10,527 bases of DNA from Hondaea fermentalgiana (Eukaryota; Sar; Bigyra; Thraustochytrida; Thraustochytriidae). The stretch spans positions 76,888 through 87,414 of the forward strand of contig NPFB01000074.1 of assembly GCA_014084085.1 (NCBI GenBank). Reading direction: 5' to 3'. Position numbers and translations under genes: made by a program. Each line of letters opens with the position of its first letter. Position 1 is the stretch's first letter. The notes under the pieces were generated by a model. It was not told where the DNA came from and did no database searches. It worked only from the letters and a program-made list of their open reading frames with translations. Below, piece after piece: positions 1-6,753 of the stretch.

Positions 1-194
1 GCGGCGGACTCGTTCTTGTCGTCGGCCGCCCGCGCCGCGTCCACGTCCTCGGAGAGCACGCCGCGCAGCAGCTCCGCGCCGCCGAGCGCGCCCCCGCGCC
101 GCGCCATCGCGCCGCCCGCCGCGATGCCGTTCTGCGCGAGCGAGGCCGCGGCGAGCTCGAGCAGCGGCGGCCAAGAGCGCAGGGATGTATCCAT
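1..194 (-). CDS. 5' end of an unrecognised GC-rich protein gene (partial, runs off left edge)
   Basis: On the minus strand an ATG at 194-192 opens a frame of 64 codons that stays open to the window edge. The peptide begins MDTSLRSWPPLLELAAASLA and continues as an Ala/Leu/Arg-rich, probably helical sequence ending in an acidic ADDKNES stretch. Nearly every third codon position is G or C, which favours this frame being coding, although the local DNA is so GC-rich that this is weak evidence. No domain is recognised. The gene would be divergent from the deformylase gene, with about 220 bp between the two ATGs. The plus strand is also open here, in frame with deformylase exon 1. A deformylase extension, or simple chance in GC-rich DNA, are the alternatives. 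Confidence 0.4.
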   Translation of the reverse strand, partial: MDTSLRSWPPLLELAAASLAQNGIAAGGAMARRGGALGGAELLRGVLSEDVDAARAADDKNESA

Positions 195-220
195 GCGCAC
201 GGATCCGCGGCAAAACCCCA

Positions 221-319
221 ACGACAACGACGACGACGGCGACGGCGACGGCGACGAGAAGAGCGGCAGCGGCGACGACGCCGACGCCGACGCCGGCAGC
301 GGCAGCGGCTGCGGCAGCG
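221..319. repeat. GAC/GGC/GCC trinucleotide-repeat tract
   Basis: An imperfect period-3 tract of GAC, GGC, GCC and AGC units fills this stretch, between the minus-strand ATG at 194 and the deformylase ATG at 415. On the plus strand it would read as Asp/Gly/Ala/Ser or Thr/Ala/Pro homopolymer-like peptide depending on frame, which is why long frames appear here. I treat it as a microsatellite-like tract in a divergent intergenic or 5' leader region. It could instead be low-complexity coding sequence if either gene extends into it. Confidence 0.75.
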
Positions 320-414
320 CGCGCGGCGGGGCCAGACCAGCGAGCGCCGCGCGACGCCGCGGCTGCGCGAGAGGCGCGGCGGAGGAGGCCGCCACGAGGG
401 GGCGGGCGCGCGAC

Positions 415-1202
415 ATGGCCGTCGACAAGGTGCGCCTCCTCGGCGACAAAGGTAAGCGACGGGGCGGCGCCAGGGGCGGGCGGCGGGCGGAGATCGTGCC
501 AGGGAGGAAGGAGGGAGAAAAGCGTCCTCGGCCACAGCGAGTGAGAGTCTGACGGAGGAAAGGAATGCGAACGCAGCGCTGAGGGAAATTAGCAGCAAGG
601 TTACGAGCCCGAGCGCACCGGCAACGCGAAGGCTGTGCAATCGACTGCTCAAGATCGTGGGGAGCCAGCCCGGGTTCGGAATCTCCGCGCCGCAGATCGG
701 TATCAATGATAGGGTCTTTATTATGGGCAGGCCGCGCATGCCTGCGGGCAAGGAGCTCAAGCAGATCGGCAAGAGTATTCGCGTCACGCCGAGCTGGGAC
801 CTCGCCTTTATTGCCGTCGTCAATCCTGTTGTCACGGCCGTTTCTACAGAAGTCGAAGCCTCCTACGAAAGCTGTCTCAGTCTGCCAGGTGTCGCGGCTC
901 TTGTGCCACGCCACACATGGATCGAGGTCGAGTTTAAAGATCTTGAGGGCACAAGCATTAAGCGTCGTTTGCGAAACCATCCCGCCCGCGTATTTCAACA
1001 CGAGTATGACCACCTTGAGGGTATTATGTTTACAGATCGCATTCTCGATACGTGTGACATAGTCGCAGAATCCTTCGTCTCCGGTTTTCACGAGAACGGG
1101 GCCCCAGTGGAGGATCTCGATGACCCGGTGGCTGCGATGAAAGCCGCCACGGCTGGCAGCGATTACGATGTTCCACCGGACGTGCAGCGAGAGTACGTCT
1201 AG
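415..1202 (+). CDS. PDF: Peptide deformylase, two exons (415-451 joined to 577-1202)
   Basis: Peptide deformylase removes the N-formyl group from nascent proteins made on organellar, bacterial-type ribosomes. The spliced product is 220 residues, a normal length for the family. All three family motifs are present: motif 1 GFGISAPQ (45-52), motif 2 ESCLS (110-114, metal-ligand Cys112) and motif 3 QHEYDH (153-158, His154 and His158 as ligands, Glu155 catalytic). Exon 1 gives MAVDKVRLLGDK and exon 2 continues ALREISSKV. Together they restore the family's N-terminal 'GDxxLR...V' block, which is the main reason for this gene model. The ATG lies in a good context (GACATGG). The frame would otherwise be entered at a GTG at 657, which loses the N-terminal helix region. 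Motif 2 has Ser where EGCLS has Gly. No transit peptide follows the chosen ATG, which is odd for a nuclear deformylase. In-frame ATGs at 124 and 193 would add an acidic, repeat-coded extension that does not look like a presequence. Confidence 0.86.
452..576 (+). other. Spliceosomal intron in the deformylase gene (125 nt, phase 1)
   Basis: The donor is AAAG|GTAAGC at 451/452 and the acceptor is AACGCAG|CG at 576/577. A CTGAC branch-point match at about 547-552 sits roughly 25 nt before the acceptor. Joining these sites gives DKALREISSKV, the expected deformylase N-terminus. Read through, exon 1 frame ends at a TGA at 550-552 inside the intron. A second in-frame acceptor after GCCACAG (about 536) would insert 13 extra residues and fits the family less well. 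It could serve as an alternative site. Confidence 0.75.
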
Positions 1203-1597
1203 CGCAGCCGTGACTGCTGTATTTGCTCTTCTTCTTCTATATCTTTCCCGGATGTCGTCCGAAAGCTGAGTTGCATTCACCAGCCAGCCATGAAACCATG
1301 AAACCGGCCATTGAGCAAAAGAGAGGCAAGTGCCAAGCTCGCGTCCAAGCCCAGAATTTTCGCCCCCTCCTCCCCTCCAGAAGGAAAACATAGCCGCCTC
1401 ATCTCGTATCTAAGTATCCGTGTCGATTTTTTATTATTGTCAAACTTTTTGCTGTAAAGGTGCTTGACAAGGGGACAATATCGAAGTGTATACGTCAAAA
1501 ACCCTCCAAAGAAATCGTCGTCGCGCAGGCAGCCCGTGGCGAGGGCCACGGGGGCCTGCGGCGTGGCTACGGCGGAGCCCTAGCCGGCGCTATCGTC
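1203..1597. other. Intergenic: deformylase 3' region and BBS6 5' region
   Basis: This is about 395 bp between two genes on the same strand. It is less GC-rich than its flanks, with a T-rich patch at about 1426-1450 and a short tandem duplication of CCATGAAA near 1288-1304. A minus-strand open frame at 1277-1549 begins at GTG and has no recognisable features, so I do not call it. An in-frame TAG at 1391-1393, with no in-frame ATG before 1598, fixes the start of the following gene unless there is a further intron. I recognise no specific regulatory motif. Confidence 0.6.
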
Positions 1598-3364
1598 ATG
1601 TCTTCTGCACGCACACGCACGCGTGCGCGTCCGCCACAAGGAAACTCCGCCCAGCGCCTCGCAACCGGGACGGTGGCGAGGTCGGAAATCTTGGCGGCGG
1701 CTTCGCGCCTTTCGACCCTGGCCCGCCGCTGCTTTGGCCCGGCAGGAGCTGGCGAGTGGATGGGACCCGACGCCAACGGCGTCAAGAGCAACTGCTCGCC
1801 CACTGTCTTGGCGCGCGCAGCGAGTCTGCGCCAACGTCTACATGAACGAGACCCAGCATTACGGCTTGCTCTACAATTGCTGGCTGCGCAGGAGCGCGCG
1901 CATGGAGATGCGGGCCTCCTTGCTACTCTAATTGCGACCGAGACGCTGCGACAGGCCCACGACCGCGGGTTGGAACCTCGTGCATTGCGCGCGGGTCTAG
2001 AATGGGCGCTGGCCCAAAGTGCGAGCGACTTGCATCCTGATTCTGGAGCCCTGCTTCTCCTACGTCGAGAGGTCAAACTGAGTGACAGGGAGACTCTTCG
2101 TGGACTCCTCGAGACGGCCATGGCCACAAAGCATGCATGCATTGCGTGGAATCCATGTACGAACGAAGCGCGACATGTTTCGCAAGTCCTCCTTGATGCG
2201 TTTCTCGTTTCCTTGAATGTTGATGCCCAAGGTCGCATCTCCTCTGGGCTCAAACTTGTCGTGAATCCAGGAGAGCCTGTGCTCGCATCACGCGCTCTTC
2301 GCAGCGAGCTTGTCTTGGATATACCACTCGCGCCAGCAATTTGGAATCGCCTTGCGCAGTATCAACGAGAGCACAGTTCAAGTGCCGGGCACGTCATTCT
2401 CTTTAGCACCTCCCTTTTGCTTTCAGGAGACGAAGTCGATGTCGGATTCGCACTTACGACCGAGTCGTACGAATCATCAGCCGCAGCAAATCAAAGGAGT
2501 ACAGAGTGGACAGCGCGTGATGCAGAAACGAAACTTTTGGCCAAGCTTGCGGATCGCATCGTCAACATTCCGGGCGCCGAAGTCCGCTATGTCTTCTCTC
2601 AGCGACTTATACACCCATGGCTTCGTATGCATCTGCTCGAGCGCGGCATCATTGCTGTCGAAAGAGTTTCTGCAACGCATCTCGCTGCTGTTCAGGAACT
2701 TACTGGAGCTCACGTTTTTCGATCCGCAGCGGTGCTTGCTGCGGGATCTTCTGCCCTCGACGTCACTCACCTCGGCAACGTTGGTGCCGTCGAGGTCCTG
2801 CGCTCAGGCTCAGGAAAACGTCTCCTTCGTGTTCAGGCAGGTTCGCGCGGTGCTCGCGTCGCCTCGGTTGTGCTTTGTGCTCCCGACGAAGCTGCAGCCG
2901 ACGAACTTCGCGTCGTGGCGCAACGTGCAATCGTCATGCTCAAAGCCTTTGTGCACAACCCTTTTGCGCTGCTTGGCGCGGGAGCAACTGAATTGGCACT
3001 TGCAACCCGTTTACGGCAAGTTTGGGCCAAAGAGGCGCCTACTGCGGCGCACGCTTCCTCAGCAGACATTCTCGCCAGCGCACTGGAGTCTGTTGTGCGC
3101 GCGTTGCAGCCAGCGCCAGTCTCTTCGGGTGGTCTAACTGGTTTCGATGTCCTCGACGAGCTCATGGATTGTAAAAACAATGCTTCCAAGGTAGCGAGGG
3201 GCTGGGATCCACTTCTTGAGCGTTGCATCAACCCGCAAACGGTCTTGGATTCGGGCCCAGCCAAAGCTCATGCGCTCCAAGTGGGTGTGCAGACCGCAAT
3301 TGTACTTTTTGGGATAGGATCGATTATCATCGAAGATATGTCATCGGATGCAAGACCAAGATGA
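1598..3364 (+). CDS. BBS6: BBS6/MKKS-type chaperonin-like protein
   Basis: This is a TCP-1/CCT-fold protein of 588 residues, close to the roughly 570 of vertebrate MKKS/BBS6. BBS6 works with BBS10, BBS12 and CCT to fold and assemble BBSome subunits at the ciliary base. An N-terminal equatorial region carries an LGPxG-like FGPAGAGEW (46-54). The GDGTT nucleotide motif is degraded to GDAGLL (103-108), as expected for BBS chaperonin-like proteins that have lost ATPase function. The apical region includes LIHPWLRMHLLERGIIAVER, which resembles the vertebrate MKKS 'VIHPSLKQFL..HRIIAIDR' segment. The second equatorial part has LLGAGATE (458-465), then ALESVV, and a final helix ending IIIED (576-580), matching MKKS's terminal 'VIED'. 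The start is the first ATG after an in-frame TAG at 1391. The longer frame begins only at a GTG. No introns are seen. The family assignment to chaperonin-like is firm; BBS6 rather than another divergent CCT paralogue is likely. Confidence 0.83.
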   Translation: MSSARTRTRARPPQGNSAQRLATGTVARSEILAAASRLSTLARRCFGPAGAGEWMGPDANGVKSNCSPTVLARAASLRQRLHERDPALRLALQLLAAQERAHGDAGLLATLIATETLRQAHDRGLEPRALRAGLEWALAQSASDLHPDSGALLLLRREVKLSDRETLRGLLETAMATKHACIAWNPCTNEARHVSQVLLDAFLVSLNVDAQGRISSGLKLVVNPGEPVLASRALRSELVLDIPLAPAIWNRLAQYQREHSSSAGHVILFSTSLLLSGDEVDVGFALTTESYESSAAANQRSTEWTARDAETKLLAKLADRIVNIPGAEVRYVFSQRLIHPWLRMHLLERGIIAVERVSATHLAAVQELTGAHVFRSAAVLAAGSSALDVTHLGNVGAVEVLRSGSGKRLLRVQAGSRGARVASVVLCAPDEAAADELRVVAQRAIVMLKAFVHNPFALLGAGATELALATRLRQVWAKEAPTAAHASSADILASALESVVRALQPAPVSSGGLTGFDVLDELMDCKNNASKVARGWDPLLERCINPQTVLDSGPAKAHALQVGVQTAIVLFGIGSIIIEDMSSDARPR

Positions 3365-3532
3365 TGGTAAGAATTTGAGCGTCTCGATGTGCCTGCAGCT
3401 GACAAGAGTATTTATCAATCGATATCTGACTCTCTCGAACGATAAAAAAGGGTTAGACTACTTTTAAACTTACTATACAAAGATCATCAGGATGAGAGAC
3501 GGAAGATACACCTTTCTTTCCTTCTTTTCCCT
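3365..3532. other. Short convergent intergenic region (BBS6 / EXO84 3' ends)
   Basis: Only 168 bp separate the two stop codons, so both 3' UTRs and polyadenylation signals must fit or overlap here. It is AT-richer than the genes, with ATAAAAAA at about 3442-3449 and a strong pyrimidine run at about 3510-3540 on the plus strand (purine-rich in the EXO84 transcript). No canonical AATAAA was found. A GTAAGA follows the BBS6 stop but has no evident role. Confidence 0.55.
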
Positions 3533-6352
3533 TCACCCTTGCTTTGCTGTCGGCCGAGCAAGGGCTGCGTAAGCCCCCGTCTTTTGCAAAATGCTTTCTA
3601 CCTTGGCTGTCGCCTCTTCAGAAGGTTGCCTCTGCAAAAGAGTCTGTGGAAGTTGCAAAAGCAGGTGCAAGTCCGCTGCAAGACGCTTGCTGTTGGTAGG
3701 GCCATCGACAGGACCAAAGATCGCAGAGGGCATCCCATCGGCCTCAAGCTTATCGATCATGTGTTCCACAATCGAAGCAACCATGTCAAGTGCGCAGGAA
3801 TGGCCTCCAAGAATCTTGGTGCCCAGGTTTTTCAGGTCCGCAAGGACGTTGGCAAGGCGTTCAAAGTTCGGACTGACTGCGGCGCGATCCTCTTGGACTG
3901 CGTCGACCCGCTGGCCAGAACTGTAATTGAACTGACTCCACTGCAACACGTCCTCGAGAAAACTGTTTGCGTTCCGTGTCACAAAAGCATCGCAAAGCAT
4001 GCGCCATGGAGACTCGTCATTGTCCAACGAACGCACGCTTGAAAGGAATTTGCGCAGCGTGCGAACGCGACGCTTAAAGAGTTTTTCAAAATTCTCAACG
4101 GCGCGCGTGCTAAGATCTGTCGAAACATAGAGAGCGTCCGCGATCATGCCCAGCAGCTGCGCGTTTGAATACGGACCACTCATGAGAATCGTCACGCAGC
4201 GTTTTTCACGATATGTGAGAGGCCGCTCAATCTTGGTGCAAATACCTTGATAGGATTCCCCACGCCGCGATTGGGCCAGAATAAACTCTTCGAATTTGTC
4301 TCGTGAGCCATCGAGCTTGGCTGGCCAGGCTCCGGCAGCATGAACCAGATTGTCCAAGTAAACGCCCAGCAAGCCCACAAGGCCTTCGACAATTCGTGCC
4401 TCGAGGGTCGCGGTACGTGTCGCGTAGCTCCTCTTGTAGATCTGCTTGACGCGCTCGAGAATTGTTCCAACCACAGAGTACGCCGTTTGACCGCTGGCGG
4501 TGAGTGTGAGGCCAGCCTCCTCGTTCGCAATTCGACCCTCTACACGGAGCTGCTCCGCTTGCCAAGTCTCGCGACGCAGCTGCGTTCGAAGCGCCTTCTC
4601 TGCGTTGGCAAACAGCGCATTCACTGCGGAGAGGAGGGGACCGCCCAGCTGCCGCGCGAGCACAAAGCTCAGTAGCACATCCTCCTTTTCTAAGCGTCTG
4701 CACAGCAGCAAACTCCAACGCAAGCAGGTTCCCAAACTCGTCCACTGCGCGCTGTTCAGTGATACGTGTGATTCCAGACCGCCCTTTTCGGAAGCAAAGG
4801 GAATGCCTTTCATCGCCAGCGCATTGAGGTCATCCCCAAGTAAAAGCTCCCGCTCTTCGTCATCCACGGTTGCGTCATCGTAGAGATCGAGTTCGTAAGA
4901 TGTCATGCCGCCAGTACCCGCACTAGAGCTTTCCTGAAATCCTGGAATTAGAAAGCGTACAAAATTTGTGCAAAATCGTGTTGCTTCTTCGTGCGCCCAG
5001 ACCACAAAAAGAGGTTGCAAGGTGTCTGGGACCGCATTCACAGCGTCGCCCTTGGCGCCATTGTTCGAGTTGGACTTGGAGCGTGCCTGCGTTTCGGCGA
5101 AAAGACTCCGGAACTCCATGCTCGTTTCCAGAATTGCGCCAAAAACGCCCTGCGCGAGCTCGAGAATGCACTGTTCAGGCTCGGTGGCAAGCGGGCCGTA
5201 TATGACCTCGTCCGAAACCTCGCGAATAAATCGACGACGCCCTCGTAGGTAGCCACGACAGGCTACTACAGGTTGACCCAGCGCGGAAATGAGCTCCACG
5301 GGATGCCTTGCAAATTGCTGCTGCTGCTGTTTCTGCGTCTTAGAACTCTTTCCATCGGCGAGAATCCTGCCGCCGAGACGAGGCTGATTCCGCTCCAAAA
5401 GCTGGAGTAGCTCGTCTAAAAAGCTCTCAGCCTCCTCTTCGACGATGCGGATCGCGTAGTAAAGTGCCCAGAGCTTCTCGTCCAACATATACGTGTCGAC
5501 TTGCTCGCCGCTTTGCAACTTGGCCTCAAGATCACTCTGAAACTTGTCCACGTCAACCTTGCGGACACGGTTGACAAGAGCCACAGCATCCTCATAGGCC
5601 TCACTGTGGAGCAAAAGACGAAGTTTGTCTGGCGCCTCAATGAGCCAGGCCAGAGGAAAGGACGCATCGCTGTAAAGTGATTGCACCTTCTTGAACCGCG
5701 ATACCTCCAAGGATGCGGCCAGTGCTTCAGTGTCGAGTCTGCTCCCTCCTTGTGCCGCGCCATTGCTGCGACCTAGGCCACTATTTGTAGCAGAGTTTTG
5801 CATCTCGTCGGCCGATGCTGAGCCTGCGACGCTGGAAAGCTTGACAAGCTTACGCCTTTCCTTTTCGCGACGATTGGCAATTTCAAGACGTTTTTCTTCA
5901 AAGGTACGCAGTCGCTCGAGGTTACTCGCTGCTACCTGAATACTCTGCAAGACAAACTCCGTCTTGCCGAGGCCGCGACGCAGCTCAGAGAGCCCAGCAT
6001 CCATTTTGCGCAGGTCGGAGGCAGACTCGATAAACTTCGGATAATGTCGAAAGACCTTGCGTTGCAAGAGGTCGCTCGCTTTACCTCGTTGTTCGAGCAA
6101 TTGCAGGCAAAATGTCTTGGCTTGCGCCTCCGTGTGTTGTTCGTAGAACGACCTTGTAAACGCCTTGGCGTCGAACCCTTTCGTGCTAAACACCTCCAGT
6201 TCCGGATCCAGTTCGTCTGCAAAGTCATCAAGACTCGACGCCACGCGTCTGCCCGCCGCGTCGCCCGTCTGCTGCGTTCCTAGCTGTCCAGCGGCCGCTG
6301 TCCCCGCGGCAGGAGTCGACCTCGACACGGAGACCTTGGTTAGTGCCACCAT
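3533..6352 (-). CDS. EXO84: Exocyst complex subunit EXO84/EXOC8
   Basis: The product is 939 residues. EXO84 is a subunit of the octameric exocyst, which tethers secretory vesicles to the plasma membrane. Residues about 59-150 match the Vps51/EXO84 N-terminal domain: GFDAKAF, then a helix with HYPKFIESASDLRKMDAGLS and a following coiled coil. A basic coiled-coil segment (about 145-172, EKERRKL) comes next. At about 218-260 an FPLAWLIEAPDKLRLLL...EDAVAL segment resembles the start of the cullin-repeat-like C-terminal domain. A short poly-Gln run lies in the middle. I see no clear PH domain between the coiled coil and the C-terminal helices, which would be more like plant than animal or yeast EXO84. 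The ATG at 6352-6350 has a strong context (AAGATGG) and is the first ATG after an in-frame TGA at 6478-6476. The frame upstream of it begins only at TTG. It is convergent with BBS6 and divergent from the MoxR-VWA gene. The family is recognised from motifs by eye, and EXO84 is preferred over other Vps51-fold tethers. Confidence 0.75.
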   Translation of the reverse strand: MVALTKVSVSRSTPAAGTAAAGQLGTQQTGDAAGRRVASSLDDFADELDPELEVFSTKGFDAKAFTRSFYEQHTEAQAKTFCLQLLEQRGKASDLLQRKVFRHYPKFIESASDLRKMDAGLSELRRGLGKTEFVLQSIQVAASNLERLRTFEEKRLEIANRREKERRKLVKLSSVAGSASADEMQNSATNSGLGRSNGAAQGGSRLDTEALAASLEVSRFKKVQSLYSDASFPLAWLIEAPDKLRLLLHSEAYEDAVALVNRVRKVDVDKFQSDLEAKLQSGEQVDTYMLDEKLWALYYAIRIVEEEAESFLDELLQLLERNQPRLGGRILADGKSSKTQKQQQQQFARHPVELISALGQPVVACRGYLRGRRRFIREVSDEVIYGPLATEPEQCILELAQGVFGAILETSMEFRSLFAETQARSKSNSNNGAKGDAVNAVPDTLQPLFVVWAHEEATRFCTNFVRFLIPGFQESSSAGTGGMTSYELDLYDDATVDDEERELLLGDDLNALAMKGIPFASEKGGLESHVSLNSAQWTSLGTCLRWSLLLCRRLEKEDVLLSFVLARQLGGPLLSAVNALFANAEKALRTQLRRETWQAEQLRVEGRIANEEAGLTLTASGQTAYSVVGTILERVKQIYKRSYATRTATLEARIVEGLVGLLGVYLDNLVHAAGAWPAKLDGSRDKFEEFILAQSRRGESYQGICTKIERPLTYREKRCVTILMSGPYSNAQLLGMIADALYVSTDLSTRAVENFEKLFKRRVRTLRKFLSSVRSLDNDESPWRMLCDAFVTRNANSFLEDVLQWSQFNYSSGQRVDAVQEDRAAVSPNFERLANVLADLKNLGTKILGGHSCALDMVASIVEHMIDKLEADGMPSAIFGPVDGPTNSKRLAADLHLLLQLPQTLLQRQPSEEATAKVESILQKTGAYAALARPTAKQG

Positions 6353-6753
6353 CTTCTCTTTGTCTGCGCCCCTTTTCTCGAAGATTTCGGCAGCTCTCGA
6401 GCGCTCGCGTTCGGCACGGGCTCTCCGCACGAGCGTCCCAGTCTCGCGCGCAGCCAAAGGCTCTTCGGCGGCGTCTCAGGCGTCGAGGATCTGCCCAGGC
6501 GTTGTTGCTCTTGGAGGTGTCGCTCGCTGCGTAGGAGAGAGATCATCTACGAGCCGCACACGTCCACGAATGTGGCCCTTGCGAAACGGCACATTTGAGA
6601 CGATTGCGATGGAGCGAGCGAGTAATGTTGCGCGACTTGCGCGAGCAGTAGACTCCAAGTTCTTTGAGCACTAGACCTCGGGTCTGGCTGCGGTCTAGAC
6701 GCTGGCAAGGACGCCCAGAAGCGGGAGGAAGCTTGCTTGGTCACGTTGGCGAC
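6353..6753. promoter_or_regulatory. Divergent promoter region between EXO84 and the MoxR-VWA gene
   Basis: About 400 bp separate the two start codons, so this stretch should hold both promoters and 5' leaders. Plus-strand contents include a nine-codon upstream ORF (ATG 6625 to TAG 6649-6651) in frame with the downstream gene, and a small inverted repeat CTAGACC (6671-6677) / GGTCTAG (6692-6698). I recognise no TATA or CCAAT box. Minus-strand short frames here lack coding signs. Promoter function is inferred from position only. Confidence 0.5.

Noticed and set aside
185..544. Plus-strand frame with Thr/Ala homopolymer-like runs
   Set aside because: It is a by-product of the trinucleotide tract and is out of frame with deformylase exon 1.
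1277..1549. Minus-strand open frame of 90 codons between deformylase and BBS6
   Set aside because: It begins at GTG, has no recognisable motif, and covers the 5' region of the BBS6 gene. It is likely a chance frame.
1203..1597. Possible X-box (RFX site) upstream of the ciliary gene BBS6
   Set aside because: No stretch matches the two half-sites convincingly.
2310..3137. 275-codon plus-strand frame inside BBS6
   Set aside because: It is a shadow of the BBS6 frame, with no motif of its own.
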